DNA from: Paenibacillus methanolicus
Lineage (GTDB): Bacteria; Bacillota; Bacilli; Paenibacillales; Paenibacillaceae
NCBI RefSeq assembly: GCF_008124765.1
Contig: NZ_VNHS01000010.1
Span: 310,001-374,000 of the forward strand
Reading direction: 5' to 3'
DNA: 64,000 nucleotides
Shown: positions 23,927 to 33,675 of the stretch, piece by piece
Layout: the number at the start of each line of letters is the position of its first letter
Position numbering within the stretch: the first letter of the stretch is position 1
The notes under the pieces: model-generated
What the model was told of the DNA's origin: nothing
The model's input: only the letters and a program-made list of their open reading frames with translations
Database searches by the model: none
Made by a program: the position numbers and the translations under genes

Positions 23927-25471
23927 TTACGGCTCGCGCGTGATGACGAGGTAGCTGTAATCGTCGCTTTCCGTCTCCCAGTATAACGTACCTTGAAGCG
24001 CTTTGACAAAGTCGCGCGCCGGCACGTACGTCGCGCCGTTGATCGAGGTCGTCGGATACGACCATTTGACGTTCTTCCCGTTCACGGACGCCCAGCTGCT
24101 GCCGACCGTAAGCGCCAGCTTCGTGCCCGTCGCGCCGTCCTTCAGCTCGATCTTCTTGCCTTTCGCGTCGGATTTGATCGTCGCGCCCAGTTGACGGGCG
24201 GTATCTCGGAGCGGGATAAGCGTAATGCCCGAAGCCGTTACGATCGGTCCGTACACGTCGTAATCCGGCATCAGGTACACCTCTTGACGCGTGATGTGCA
24301 GGTCATTGCGCAGCAGCGAGTAAAGGTCGGATTCCTTGTTGAACAGCTCCAGCGCTTCATAACCTTGCAGCTCGACAAGCTCCTCGAACGCGAGGGCGTC
24401 GTCGCCTGCTTGCACGGCATCCGGTACGACCGTCTCGTTCACCTTGGACTTCTCGGATACGGCCTTGACGGTGATGCCGGTGAACGGCACGCCTTCTTCC
24501 TCGGCCGCCGCGCCGAAGTCGATCGTTGCTTCGAATTCGGATTTGCGGATGTTCAGCTTCGTATCGACGTACAAGCCGAACTTGGCTTTGTTGTTCTTGT
24601 TGAAGATCGCGTTGAACGCTTCAACGTCTTCCGTCTTCGCCTTGGCGAGCTCGTCTTTGGCTTCTTTCAGGCCGTCGAGCATCTCGGTAACCGCTTCTTC
24701 GATGTCCGCCTCGGACGTCTCTTCGACGGTCGTGCCGAACAGCTCTTCGGCACCGCCCAGTTCTTCCAGCGCGCCGGCTTGTTCCTCGAACAGCTTGATC
24801 AGCTCGGTCGTCACCGCCGTAAGCCCCGCCTTATCGGCCATCAGCGCGTCCAGGAACGAATTGATCCAGCCGAACAGCTGCTCGCCGTCGATCTCGGCCA
24901 CGACGTGCATTGCGTTCACCGTCTCGCCGCCGATCGTGACGGAGGCCGGCGTCGCGCTGATGGACGACGGATTCGGTAAATGGTCGATGACGAAGCCGGA
25001 AACCGTATCGACGAGCTTCTCAGCCGCGGCCGTGATGCTGTCCGTCTCCGCCGTTGCTTCGGAGAGGACGCTCAGGTCCAATACGAACGGCTGCTTGGCG
25101 CCTTCGAGCGCGATGACCGCCTGCTTCTCGTCGATCGAAGCTTCAAAGCCGATGCTCTTGCCGTTGAACTCCAGGTTCCCCTTCACGGAGCCGTTCTCGG
25201 CATCCTTCATCTTAACGCTTGTCAGCTCAAGCTTCGTGCTGGATAGCATGCGCGCAATCTCGGCGTCTTCTTCCGATACGTCCTCGCTATCGCTCGGCAC
25301 GAGCTTAATCTCGACCGATTCCGTTCCCTCGTAGGAGTCGACCTTCAGCGATTGCTTGAGCATTTGGTTCAGATCGACGCCGCCTACGGCTTGGCAGCCC
25401 GCGACGATGACCATGACGACCGCGAGCGCGGCCAGCAGCAGCGCTCTTTTTCCTTTTATAAACAGTTTCAT
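23927..25471 (-). CDS. Lipoprotein with C-terminal copper-amine-oxidase-type stalk domain
   Basis: This 514-residue protein carries a lipoprotein signal (VMVIVAGC, lipid-bearing Cys26). Residues ~30-350 are acidic and helical and resemble a substrate-binding or lipocalin-like lipoprotein domain of unknown role. Residues ~405-510 form a stalk domain (copper amine oxidase N-terminal family) with ITLIPLRDTARQLGA and a second INGATYVPARDFVKAL strand pair. Such domains are abundant in Paenibacillaceae surface proteins and are thought to bind cell-wall material. GGAGG precedes the ATG at 25471. Confidence 0.85.
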   Translation of the reverse strand: MKLFIKGKRALLLAALAVVMVIVAGCQAVGGVDLNQMLKQSLKVDSYEGTESVEIKLVPSDSEDVSEEDAEIARMLSSTKLELTSVKMKDAENGSVKGNLEFNGKSIGFEASIDEKQAVIALEGAKQPFVLDLSVLSEATAETDSITAAAEKLVDTVSGFVIDHLPNPSSISATPASVTIGGETVNAMHVVAEIDGEQLFGWINSFLDALMADKAGLTAVTTELIKLFEEQAGALEELGGAEELFGTTVEETSEADIEEAVTEMLDGLKEAKDELAKAKTEDVEAFNAIFNKNNKAKFGLYVDTKLNIRKSEFEATIDFGAAAEEEGVPFTGITVKAVSEKSKVNETVVPDAVQAGDDALAFEELVELQGYEALELFNKESDLYSLLRNDLHITRQEVYLMPDYDVYGPIVTASGITLIPLRDTARQLGATIKSDAKGKKIELKDGATGTKLALTVGSSWASVNGKNVKWSYPTTSINGATYVPARDFVKALQGTLYWETESDDYSYLVITREP

Positions 25472-25554
25472 AAGAAATCCCCTCCTCGGATAAAAAAGAC
25501 CAAGGTCTATTCTATCATGAGGAGGGGATGCGTGAATAGCGCTTTTACGCTAGA

Positions 25555-27198
25555 TTAATCTCGGCTCGCGGCACGCTTCGGCGCCAAGCGCATAAGCGGT
25601 CCGAGCAGCTTGCGGAGCGGTCCGGGGAATTGCTTGACCTCCTCCGGCCTTATGACGCGAAGCAGGACGAGCAACACGGCATACACGGCCAGCGCCGCGA
25701 TGCCGGTCGCCGCCGCGGCGAAGAAATACGTTACCTTGGCCGGCAGACCGTCGAGCGCCGAGCGCGCCAGCAGATCTACCGCGTAACCCGCGCCGGCCGA
25801 AGCGACGATCGTGACGAGATAACCGCCCCAACGGCTGCCGAGCACCGTATGGCTCACTTCCCGGCCGACCGCGCGCAGATTGAGCGTGGAGATGGCGATG
25901 AAGCAGAGCGTGGACGCGATGATGAGCCCGTATGCGCCGAGCAGCGGCGCGAGCGCCAGACTGCCGATGACCTTGACGACCAATCCGATGATCGTGTGGC
26001 GCATCGGAATGCGCGCTTTGCCCATCCCGAACAGCACCGAGTTACTCGTCATCATCGTGATCTGGAAGATCGTGCCCGCCGTTAAGGCGGCGACGAGTCC
26101 GCTCCCGCCCGTCCCCTCGAAGAAGAAGCCGGTGACGGAGACGGCAGCCACGGTGAGCGTCAGCGCGGCCGGCACCCCGGTGAAGACGACGATCCGCATG
26201 ACGAGCGACGTCTGGCGTTCCACCTCGTCCATATTCCGCACGGAGAAGGCCGCGGATATGACCGGGATGATCGACGTGCTGAGCGCGATCGCCAGAATCG
26301 GCGGAATGCCCGCCAGCGACTGCGCCCGGATCGCCAGCCAGTCGAGCGCCTCGCGCGCGGCGTCCTTGCCGCCGTAGAAGCTGTCGGTCAGCATATGGAA
26401 CAGGTTCGTGTCGAAGTTGTACATGAACTGTACCGTGATGGCCGCCACGACGATCGGCACCGAGATGGAGAACATTTCCCGGTAGATCGAACGGTAAGGA
26501 AGCGCCGAAGCTGCACCCGGAATCTCCTTGGAGACGGGCGGCTCGGCGGCGTCCTGACGACGCAGTTTGCGCGCGTAATAGACCATGACCGCGAATGCTC
26601 CTATGCTGCCGAAGACGGATCCGAACGTCGCGGCGGCGGCGATCCAACGGTCGCCCCAGCCCAAATTCAGCACGATCAGCGCCAAGCCTACGGCCGTCAG
26701 CACGCGCGCGATCTGCTCGATAATCTGCGAGATGCCGCCGGCAGCCATCATTTGGCGTCCTTGGAAGTAACCCCGCATCATCGCGATGAGGGGGAAGAGG
26801 AGCAGCGCCGGCGCGATCGCCATAATGGACAGGTCGGCGTTTTCTTCCTTGGAGATATATTCCGCGTACAGCGGCGCAAGCAGGAACATCAATAAGGCCA
26901 TGATCACGCCGGCGAGCATGCCGAAGCGAAGCGCCGCGCCATAGATGCGCTGCGCCTCGCGCGGCTTGCCGAGGGCGTAACGTTCGGACACCATTTTGCT
27001 GATCGCGCTCGGAATGCCCCCCGTCGCGACGAGCAATAGCAGCAGATACAGCGAATTGGCGATGCCAAAATAGACGCCGCCGCTGCTTCCCATCATATAA
27101 TCGAGCGGAATGCGCTGGAAGAGCCCGAGAACCCGGGCTACCAGCGCTGCCGCCGCTAATATTATCGTGCCTTTAATCAGCGAATCCTTCTTAACCAT
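25555..27198 (-). CDS. MurJ/SpoVB-family lipid-linked oligosaccharide flippase
   Basis: The 547-residue protein has about 14 hydrophobic segments of the MOP exporter superfamily. The start (KGTIILAAAALVARVLGLFQRIPL), in which an Arg lies in TM1, and GYFQGRQMMAAGGISQIIEQ are typical of the YtgP(MurJ)/SpoVB group. Flippases of this group move lipid II or spore-cortex precursors across the membrane. Length and N-terminus are closer to YtgP than to SpoVB in my judgement, but both remain possible. No operon partner overlaps. Confidence 0.9.
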   Translation of the reverse strand: MVKKDSLIKGTIILAAAALVARVLGLFQRIPLDYMMGSSGGVYFGIANSLYLLLLLVATGGIPSAISKMVSERYALGKPREAQRIYGAALRFGMLAGVIMALLMFLLAPLYAEYISKEENADLSIMAIAPALLLFPLIAMMRGYFQGRQMMAAGGISQIIEQIARVLTAVGLALIVLNLGWGDRWIAAAATFGSVFGSIGAFAVMVYYARKLRRQDAAEPPVSKEIPGAASALPYRSIYREMFSISVPIVVAAITVQFMYNFDTNLFHMLTDSFYGGKDAAREALDWLAIRAQSLAGIPPILAIALSTSIIPVISAAFSVRNMDEVERQTSLVMRIVVFTGVPAALTLTVAAVSVTGFFFEGTGGSGLVAALTAGTIFQITMMTSNSVLFGMGKARIPMRHTIIGLVVKVIGSLALAPLLGAYGLIIASTLCFIAISTLNLRAVGREVSHTVLGSRWGGYLVTIVASAGAGYAVDLLARSALDGLPAKVTYFFAAAATGIAALAVYAVLLVLLRVIRPEEVKQFPGPLRKLLGPLMRLAPKRAASRD

Positions 27199-27222
27199 GC
27201 GAACAACCTACCGCCTTCTGCC

Positions 27223-27948
27223 TTATGATTTCGGCTGGATTGCCTCAAGCGGCTGGTGATTGCCGCGAACCGGCGCCGCCGCGCCCGACGGGGCCGCCCA
27301 GCGGATGCCGTTGCGGAGAACTTGACGCACGTTCTCGTTGTAGTACGTCGGATACGTCTCGTGGCCCGGACGGAAGTAGAAGATTTTGCCCTGGCCGCGG
27401 AAGAACGTCACGCCGCTGCGGAATACTTCGCCGCCTTCGAACCAGCTGATGAAGATCGTCTCGTCCGGGGACGGAATGTCGAAGTGCTCGCCGTACATTT
27501 CCTCTTGCGGAAGCTCGAAGAACTCCGGCAGGCCGCCGGCGATCGGATGCGCCGGGTTGACCGTCCAGATCCGCTCTTTCTCGCCCGCTTCGCGCCACTT
27601 CAGGTCGCAGCCCGTGCCCATCAGCTTCTTGAAAATCTTCGAGAAATGGCCGGAGTGCAGCACGACCAAGCCCATGCCGTTCATGACGCGCGCGTGCACG
27701 CGCTCGACGATCTCGTCCTCGACCTTGTCGTGGCCCATGTGGCCCCACCAGATGAGCACGTCCGTGTTGGCGAGCACGTCTTCGCTCAAGCCGTGCTCCG
27801 GCTGATCCAGCGTCGCCGTGCGCACCATGAAGCCATCCGTGCCGATGCCTTCCGCGATTACTTTATGTATGCCTTCCGGGTACACCTTCTTGACTTCCTC
27901 GTGCACGTTCTCGTGCAGAAATTCGTTCCATACCGTGACCTTGATCAT
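27223..27948 (-). CDS. ThuA-domain protein (trehalose-utilisation type)
   Basis: The 241-residue protein has the ThuA glutamine-amidotransferase-like fold: [10 protein letters not shown] at the start, [33 protein letters not shown] and [16 protein letters not shown]. ThuA proteins take part in sugar (trehalose-like) catabolism; the active-site chemistry is not well settled. Here no sugar transporter or oxidoreductase is next to it. Convincing family match, substrate unknown. Confidence 0.9.
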   Translation of the reverse strand: MIKVTVWNEFLHENVHEEVKKVYPEGIHKVIAEGIGTDGFMVRTATLDQPEHGLSEDVLANTDVLIWWGHMGHDKVEDEIVERVHARVMNGMGLVVLHSGHFSKIFKKLMGTGCDLKWREAGEKERIWTVNPAHPIAGGLPEFFELPQEEMYGEHFDIPSPDETIFISWFEGGEVFRSGVTFFRGQGKIFYFRPGHETYPTYYNENVRQVLRNGIRWAAPSGAAAPVRGNHQPLEAIQPKS

Positions 27949-27996
27949 GCTTGCCGCCGCCTCCTACAAAGTAAATGGTGCTTGAAAGATGATGCC

Positions 27997-28473
27997 TTAG
28001 TTAAAAATCCAGATGAAGAAGATGACGATCATGAAGGCTTGAAGCACGATTTTGACGACGATGCTCGAGAACAGGCCGACGACCGAACCAAAGCCGACCT
28101 TCAGCGACTTCTGGAAATCCGAGCCCGCGAACAGCTCGCCGATAATCGCGCCGAGGAGCGGCCCGATCAGCAGCCCGAACGGAATAAACAAGCCGACCAC
28201 CACGCCGATCGTGCTTCCGATGATCGAGGCCTTGGAACCGCCGAATTTTTTGACGCCCCAGGCGTTGACCGCGTAGTCCGCGATGAACAGCACGGCGACC
28301 GTCGCCGTCTGGATCGACCAGAACCAGAAGCCGAAATGCTCGAACGACACGAAGAAGCCGTAGACGAAGAACGCGGCATAGATCGCGAGCGCGCCCGGCA
28401 AAATCGGGTACACCGCTCCCGCCATCCCGACGAGGAACAATAACGCGACGATAATCCATCCGGCTATGACCAT
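27997..28473 (-). CDS. DUF456 membrane protein
   Basis: The 158-residue protein has four to five hydrophobic segments: WIIVALLFLVGMAGAVYPILPG, an AIYAAFFVYGFF helix, TVAVLFIADYAVNAWG, and glycine-rich IIGSTIGVVVGLFIPFGLLIGP. The PILPG and GxxxG pattern is the DUF456 signature. It starts seven bases after the stop of the HAD hydrolase gene (28481) and is probably co-transcribed with it. Function unknown. Confidence 0.88.
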   Translation of the reverse strand: MVIAGWIIVALLFLVGMAGAVYPILPGALAIYAAFFVYGFFVSFEHFGFWFWSIQTATVAVLFIADYAVNAWGVKKFGGSKASIIGSTIGVVVGLFIPFGLLIGPLLGAIIGELFAGSDFQKSLKVGFGSVVGLFSSIVVKIVLQAFMIVIFFIWIFN

Positions 28474-28480
28474 GATCCCA

Positions 28481-29233
28481 TCACCCTTTCAGCACGTAAT
28501 GCTCGATCAAGTGCGCCACCGCATGCTCCGTATTCTTCACGATGACCGCGTCCGCCGCCCGCTTCACGGCCTCTTGCGCGTTGCCGACCGCGACGCCGAG
28601 ACCCGCTTCGCGAATCATCGCGATGTCGTTCAAGCTGTCGCCCATCGTCGCGACCTCGCTCATGTCGATGCCCAGCACGCCGCACAGCTCGCGAATCGCG
28701 CTCGCCTTCGACACGCCTTCGGGATTCATCTCCCAGTTCCACGGAGAAGAATTCGTGATTTCGATGCCGCCCCAGCCGCTCGTCTCTTCGTAAATGCTCT
28801 GCCGAATCGCGTCGTCCTCCGTGTAATACCCGAACTTGAGCCAATGATGCGACTCGTAATCGTTCGCCGGCGCGATCCACTTCTCCTTATTGAAAATCCC
28901 GTCCACCGTATACGCCCAGTACCAAGCGCTCCCATGCTTCAGCGCCACCTCGTGCAGCCGCTTGATCGTGGCCGCCGGCATCAGCGAGCGCCGGTGCAGC
29001 ACATGCGGCTTGCGCCAAATTTCGCCGCCGTTGACCGTGATCATCGGCGTATCGAGTCCTAGCTGCTCCGCATACGGCAGCGCGCTCCGAAAGCCGCGCC
29101 CGGTCGCGAAGCAGACCAGCACGCCGGCATCCAGCGCCTTGCGGATCCACAGCGCGTTCTGCTCGCTCACTTCCTGCACGTCGTTCAGCAGCGTGCCGTC
29201 CATGTCGAGCGCAACCAGTTTGATTCGTCGCAT
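28481..29233 (-). CDS. Cof-type HAD-IIB phosphatase
   Basis: The 250-residue hydrolase has HAD motif I DMDGTLLND, motif II FATGRG, and motif III/IV GDSLNDIAMIREAGLGVAVGNA. The cap between residues ~80 and 180 is of the Cof/IIB type. Such enzymes dephosphorylate sugar phosphates or flavin intermediates in the cytosol; the substrate cannot be inferred. Minus-strand promoter TTGGAA-N16-TAAAAT lies at 29343-29370. Confidence 0.93.
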   Translation of the reverse strand: MRRIKLVALDMDGTLLNDVQEVSEQNALWIRKALDAGVLVCFATGRGFRSALPYAEQLGLDTPMITVNGGEIWRKPHVLHRRSLMPAATIKRLHEVALKHGSAWYWAYTVDGIFNKEKWIAPANDYESHHWLKFGYYTEDDAIRQSIYEETSGWGGIEITNSSPWNWEMNPEGVSKASAIRELCGVLGIDMSEVATMGDSLNDIAMIREAGLGVAVGNAQEAVKRAADAVIVKNTEHAVAHLIEHYVLKG

Positions 29234-29342
29234 TGATTCTCGTGCCCCCTTACGTTTGCGGCTGCCCTGCGCCCGCGCGCCTTATATGCCGCCGTACGGC
29301 AAGCGCGCATGACAAGGGACCGTTCTGACGTTCACTAGAAGA

Positions 29343-29370
29343 ATTTTAGCACAATTCGCGCTGATTCCAA
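29343..29370 (-). promoter_or_regulatory. Promoter of the HAD hydrolase gene
   Basis: TTGGAA (29365-29370), 16 bases, TAAAAT (29343-29348) on the minus strand, about 110 bases upstream of the start. Confidence 0.55.
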
Positions 29371-29522
29371 ACCAAACCAGCCGTCCGCGGCGCGCCTCCG
29401 CCGGGACTCATTCATTATAGAATCTTCCGTCTTGCCGCGCCCTACCGGATCTTGGGCAATTTGTGTCTGATTTTGTTCCCGAAAATAAAGATTCGGAAAA
29501 GGCAAATGCCGCCCGGCAAGCG

Positions 29523-29638
29523 AATTGGTTTGTGTGTACAGCCAAGGCTGGACATACAGCATTTCGCTACTACGGACGGCAATTGGTTTGTGTGTACAGC
29601 CAAGGCTGGACATACAGCATTTCGCTGCTACGGACGGC
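29523..29638. repeat. 58-bp tandem duplication
   Basis: Two units (29523-29580 and 29581-29638) differ by one base. Each contains TGTACAGCCAAGGCTGGACA, an almost perfect palindrome. The rest of the 29234-29793 gene-free stretch holds the HAD promoter on its left, no recognisable gene, and no clear terminator for mntD on its right. Confidence 0.85.
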
Positions 29639-29793
29639 AATTCAGCACCGAGAAGGTGGCGAGAAGGCGAAGAAGGAGGAGCTGAGTTTAGGCCAACCTA
29701 AATGAGCACCGGACTTCAAGACTGAACGCCAGATTCGATGCCGCGTTACTTCTTGAACTGCTTCGTGATCAAATGGCGGCTTTTTGAATAACC

Positions 29794-30672
29794 TTACACG
29801 CTGCGGCTGTGCAATCTGCGCCATAGACGGCGGGCCAACAGGCCGTGGGTCGGCGAGAAGACGAAGGCGAGCACGAACAGCAGCGCGGCCGCGCACACCA
29901 TGCAGCCCGCGATCGAAGCGTCAAGCACGACCGCGGCGAAGTAGCCGAGCACCGTGCTGGCAATGCCGATCGCGACGCTGATCAGGATCATCCGGCCGAG
30001 CCGGTCCGTCAGCAGGTAGGCTGCGGACGCCGGGATGATCAGCATGCCGACGACGAGGATCGCCCCAACGCTCTCGAACGAGCTGACCGTCGCCATGGAT
30101 ACGAGTCCCATCAACAGATAATGGAACAGCGCGACGGGAATACCGACGGCGGCCGCCAGCATCGGATCGAAGGCGCACAACTTGAACTGCTTGAAGAACA
30201 AACCGATGACGAGCACGATGACCAGCAGCGTAAAGCCAAGCATCCAGACGGCCTTCGGCCCCATGTCGGCGCCGTGCAGCGTCCACGTGTTCCAGTGCAC
30301 GTGCGCGATCTCGCCGTACAAGACGCAGTCGAGATCCAGGTCGACATTGCGCAAATTCAAGCTGACGAGCACGACGCCCGCGGCGAACAGCGCGGTGAAC
30401 ACGACGCCGATCGAAGCGTCCGCTTGGACGCCGCTTTGCTGGAACAGCTGGATAAGGAACACCGTCACGAGTCCCAACACCGAAGCGCCGAGCAGCATAA
30501 CGATCGAGTCGCGAGAGCCGCTTACCATGAAGGCGATAACGATGCCGGGCAGCACGGAGTGGCTGATCGCGTCGCCGATGAGCGACATGCGCCGCAGGAC
30601 GAGGAAGCAGCCGAGTATCGAACAGCAGGCTGCCACCAGCGAGCCCGTCAGCAATATCCAGAAATCCGTCAT
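29794..30672 (-). CDS. mntD: Manganese-type ABC transporter permease MntD
   Basis: The 292-residue permease has about eight hydrophobic segments of the ABC-3 family: LVAACCSILGCFLVLRRMSLIGDAISHSVLPG is the usual start (LIGDAISHSVLPG loop contacts the ATPase), and MLIIPASAAYLLTDRLGRM follows. It is the second permease of the operon and overlaps mntC by four bases. The pair would form the membrane channel for Mn2+. Confidence 0.92.
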   Translation of the reverse strand: MTDFWILLTGSLVAACCSILGCFLVLRRMSLIGDAISHSVLPGIVIAFMVSGSRDSIVMLLGASVLGLVTVFLIQLFQQSGVQADASIGVVFTALFAAGVVLVSLNLRNVDLDLDCVLYGEIAHVHWNTWTLHGADMGPKAVWMLGFTLLVIVLVIGLFFKQFKLCAFDPMLAAAVGIPVALFHYLLMGLVSMATVSSFESVGAILVVGMLIIPASAAYLLTDRLGRMILISVAIGIASTVLGYFAAVVLDASIAGCMVCAAALLFVLAFVFSPTHGLLARRLWRRLHSRSV

Positions 30673-31613
30673 AACGGCCGCTCCTCCTTCCCGCTTACGT
30701 TTAACTGCATGGTCTGCTCATGAATGAGCGTTCTTCGCGCTCTGGTATGGGACAGCCGCTTCGCAAGCAGGCCGCGCCGTGGTCCGAACAGCAGCGACAC
30801 GCCGAACAACAGCGTCTGCGCCAGCACGCTCACCGGTCCCGTGGGCAGGCTCGCCGTCGTCGAGCTCAGCCACGTGCCGACCGCGCCGCTCAGCAGGCCG
30901 AATACGCCGGCGAGAACAACCATCGTGCCCAGCCGGTCCGTCCAATAGCGGGCCGATACGGCGGGCGTGATCAGCAGCGCGGCGACGAGGACGACCCCGA
31001 CCGCCTGGATGCCGGCGACGACCGCCACGACGATGAAGAACATGAGCAGCTGATCCAGGAACGCCACCGGGAAGCCGAGCCCGCGAGCGAAGCCGGGATC
31101 GAAAGCGAGCAGCTTGAACTCCTTGAAGAGCAGCGTGCACGCCGCGATAATGACCAAGCTCACGATCAGCATGGCGTTCACGTCCGAGCCGATCATCGAC
31201 GCCGCTTGGCCGAACAGGAACTTATCGAGGCCGCTCTGGTTGCCATAGTCGCTATGTTGGATTTTCGTCAGCAGCACGATGCCAAGACCGAAGAAGCTGG
31301 AGAGTACGATGCCCATCGCCGCGTCCGTCTTGATCCGCGAATAGCGGGTAATGAGTCCGATGCCGAAGGTGGCCAGCAGCCCGGCCGCGCCCGCGCCGAG
31401 CAGGAACAACCCGATCGACTTCGTGCCCGTCAGCATGAAGGCGATGCAGATGCCGGGAAGCGCCGCATGGGCGAGCGTATCGCCCATCAAGCTTTGCTTG
31501 CGCAAGTAGGCGAAGCAGCCGATGACGCCGCTGCACAGCCCGAGCAGCATGCAGCCGAGCAGAATCCATTGGGCGTTCGGGTCGGTGACCATCGCCCAGA
31601 ACGATTCCAGCAT
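30669..31613 (-). CDS. mntC: Manganese-type ABC transporter permease MntC
   Basis: The 314-residue ABC-3 permease resembles its neighbour: GCFAYLRKQSLMGDTLAHAALPGI, eight to nine hydrophobic segments and ALLITPAVSARYWTDRLG. The C-terminal ~40 residues are basic and cytoplasmic. It begins two bases after the ATPase gene ends. Two different permeases in one operon is the arrangement of B. subtilis mntABCD. Confidence 0.92.
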   Translation of the reverse strand: MLESFWAMVTDPNAQWILLGCMLLGLCSGVIGCFAYLRKQSLMGDTLAHAALPGICIAFMLTGTKSIGLFLLGAGAAGLLATFGIGLITRYSRIKTDAAMGIVLSSFFGLGIVLLTKIQHSDYGNQSGLDKFLFGQAASMIGSDVNAMLIVSLVIIAACTLLFKEFKLLAFDPGFARGLGFPVAFLDQLLMFFIVVAVVAGIQAVGVVLVAALLITPAVSARYWTDRLGTMVVLAGVFGLLSGAVGTWLSSTTASLPTGPVSVLAQTLLFGVSLLFGPRRGLLAKRLSHTRARRTLIHEQTMQLNVSGKEERPL

Positions 31614-31615
31614 GC

Positions 31616-32413
31616 TTACCCTCTCCCTTCGGCCGCCGCGGCGGTATCGGCCGATTCGGCATGCCGGTTCAGGAACGCGAAGCGGCCGCCGTACGTCCGC
31701 TGCAGGTTCTCCTGCGTGAACGCGTCCTCCGTCTTGCCGTACGCCTGCACTTCCACGTTCAGCAGCAGCACGGAGTCGAAATATTCCTTCACCGTCGCCA
31801 GATCGTGATGAACGACCATCACCGTTTTGCCTTCGCGCTTCAGCTCTTGCAGCAGATTGATGATCGCTTTCTCCGTCGCGGCGTCCACGCCCGCGAACGG
31901 TTCGTCCATGACGTACAGGCTCGCGTCCTGCGCCAGCGCCCTGGCGAGGAAGACGCGCTGCTGCTGTCCGCCGGACAACTGGCTAATCTGTCGGTTCGCG
32001 TAATCGGCCATGCCGACCTTCGCCAGACACTCCAGCGCGATCGCCTTCTCCTTGGCGCCTGGCCGCCGGAACCAGCCCAGCCGTCCGTAGCGGCCCATCA
32101 TGACGACGTCGAGCGCGTTCGTCGGGAAATCCCAGTCGACCGACTCGCGCTGCGGCACGTAGCCGATGAGCTTCCGCTGCTCGGCGCAAGGCTTGCCGTA
32201 CACCGCGACTTCGCCCGTCAGCTTAGGAATCAGTCCAAGCGCCGCTTTGATCAAAGTCGATTTGCCCGCGCCGTTCGGACCGATGACGCCGACGAGCTCT
32301 CCATCCCCGATCTCGAACGACACGTCGCGCAAGACCGGCTTCTTCTGGTAGGCCACGCTTAAGCCGCGGATCGCAAGCGGCGGCTGTTTCGTTAGCTTTG
32401 TGCTGCTTGGCAT
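31616..32413 (-). CDS. mntB: Manganese-type ABC transporter ATPase MntB
   Basis: The 265-residue ATPase has Walker [11 protein letters not shown]-loop [13 protein letters not shown], signature [15 protein letters not shown], Walker [13 protein letters not shown] and the switch His in MVVHHDL. The VDWDFP wording after the Q-loop is typical of the Mn/Zn/Fe chelate uptake subfamily. It powers the MntC/MntD channel and lies 24 bases after mntA. Confidence 0.95.
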   Translation of the reverse strand: MPSSTKLTKQPPLAIRGLSVAYQKKPVLRDVSFEIGDGELVGVIGPNGAGKSTLIKAALGLIPKLTGEVAVYGKPCAEQRKLIGYVPQRESVDWDFPTNALDVVMMGRYGRLGWFRRPGAKEKAIALECLAKVGMADYANRQISQLSGGQQQRVFLARALAQDASLYVMDEPFAGVDAATEKAIINLLQELKREGKTVMVVHHDLATVKEYFDSVLLLNVEVQAYGKTEDAFTQENLQRTYGGRFAFLNRHAESADTAAAAEGRG

Positions 32414-32437
32414 TTCGTCACTCTCCTCGCCGATTTC

Positions 32438-33388
32438 TTATTTGAGCGCGCTGACAATGGTATCGACGTTATGCTTCACCATGCCAATATACGTACCTTC
32501 GCTCGTCCCTGCTTTCCCCAATGCATCCGAGAACAGCTCTCCGCCGATCGCGACTTCGTGTCCCATCTTGCTTGCGCCTTCAATTACCGCCTCGATCGAC
32601 TTCTTCGGCACGCTCGATTCCACGAATACCGCCTTGATCTGGTTCTGCACGAGAAAATCGCGCAGCGCCGATACGTCCTTCGAGCCGTATTCCGAAGCCG
32701 TGCTGATGCCCTGCAGCCCCATCACCTTGATGCCGTACGCGTCGCCGAAGTAACCGAACGCGTCGTGCGCGGTGACGAGCACGCGGCTTGCTTCCGGAAT
32801 GGAAGCGATTTGCTCCGCGGCGTAGTCATCCAGCTTCTTGAGCTCCGCGATATAGGCGTCCGCCTGCGCGCGGTAGTCGCCCTCGTTGGCCGGATCCTTC
32901 TCGATGAACGTGTCGCGGATGACCTCGGTCGCCGAAATCCAATTCTCCACGTCGAACCAAATATGCGGATCATGCGCGCCCGAAGGATCGGTGCGCAGCG
33001 CGGATTCCGGCAGATCGCGCGCGACCGCGACCGTCGGCTTCTTATCCTCCATCTTCTCGAACATCTCGGCCATCTTCCCTTCCAGATGAAGGCCGTTGTA
33101 GAAGATGATATCGGCGTTATCCAGCTTCTTGATATCCCCTTGCGACGCTTTGTATAAATGCGGGTCGACGCCCGATCCCATGAGTCCGGTTACTTCCGCA
33201 TGTTCGCCGCCCACTTCGGCCGCCGCGTCGGCGATCATTCCCGTCGTCGCCGTGACCGTCAACTTCCCGTCGCCCGCGGCCGGCTCGTTGCCGCCATTTC
33301 CGCAGCCCGCAAGCACGACCGCGCTCACCGCCGTATACGCCATGGCATACATCCACCGCCGGATGGCCGAATTCGTTTTCTTTCGCAT
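32438..33388 (-). CDS. mntA: Manganese-type substrate-binding lipoprotein MntA
   Basis: The 316-residue lipoprotein (VVLAGC, Cys29) is a cluster A-I metal-binding protein. The four expected ligands can be seen: His in GSGVDPHLYKAS, His in HDPHIWFD, Glu in VFVESSVPKK and Asp in ELFSDALG. There is no His-rich loop of the ZnuA kind, and the motif wording is that of MntA/TroA, so Mn2+ (or Fe2+/Zn2+ less likely) is the probable ligand. First gene of the operon with promoter at 33521-33548. Confidence 0.93.
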   Translation of the reverse strand: MRKKTNSAIRRWMYAMAYTAVSAVVLAGCGNGGNEPAAGDGKLTVTATTGMIADAAAEVGGEHAEVTGLMGSGVDPHLYKASQGDIKKLDNADIIFYNGLHLEGKMAEMFEKMEDKKPTVAVARDLPESALRTDPSGAHDPHIWFDVENWISATEVIRDTFIEKDPANEGDYRAQADAYIAELKKLDDYAAEQIASIPEASRVLVTAHDAFGYFGDAYGIKVMGLQGISTASEYGSKDVSALRDFLVQNQIKAVFVESSVPKKSIEAVIEGASKMGHEVAIGGELFSDALGKAGTSEGTYIGMVKHNVDTIVSALK

Positions 33389-33520
33389 TTCTCATCCCTG
33401 CCTTTGCCTGAATTGGTTCACGGCCGCGCGATCGGCGCCGCATGTCGTCGGACAACTTTTACACCAGACCAATATTATTTCCTTTGTACATACTATTTTA
33501 CCTTATGCCTCTTTTTTATT

Positions 33521-33548
33521 ATTATACAAAAAAGTTTCCACAGTGCAA
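33521..33548 (-). promoter_or_regulatory. Promoter of the mnt operon
   Basis: TTGCAC (33543-33548), 16 bases, TATAAT (33521-33526) on the minus strand. The leader downstream is AT-rich and about 130 nt long. I see no convincing MntR or Zur operator. Confidence 0.75.
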
Positions 33549-33602
33549 CATTTAGTCCGAGCTTTTTCGTATATTCGTCTGCCTTGCGTTCGACAAAATG
33601 CC

Positions 33603-33648
33603 AAAAAGACCAGCAAGGACGGGCGATTCCCGTCTTTGCTGGTCTTTT
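33603..33648. terminator. Terminator between the PBP and mnt genes
   Basis: A 20-bp-class stem AAGACCAGCAAGGACGGG / CCCGTCTTTGCTGGTCTT with a five-base loop and T/A runs on both sides. It ends the PBP transcript; the mnt promoter lies on the other side. Confidence 0.9.
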
Positions 33649-33675
33649 GGTTTTACAAATTCTTCGTCTGTGCGA

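Noticed and set aside
29380-29760. Possible insertion sequence near the 58-bp duplication
   Set aside because: No transposase fragment and no terminal inverted repeats or target duplication seen.
33389-33548. MntR or Zur operator before mntA
   Set aside because: AT-rich imperfect symmetry is present, but nothing close to a known operator could be read with confidence.
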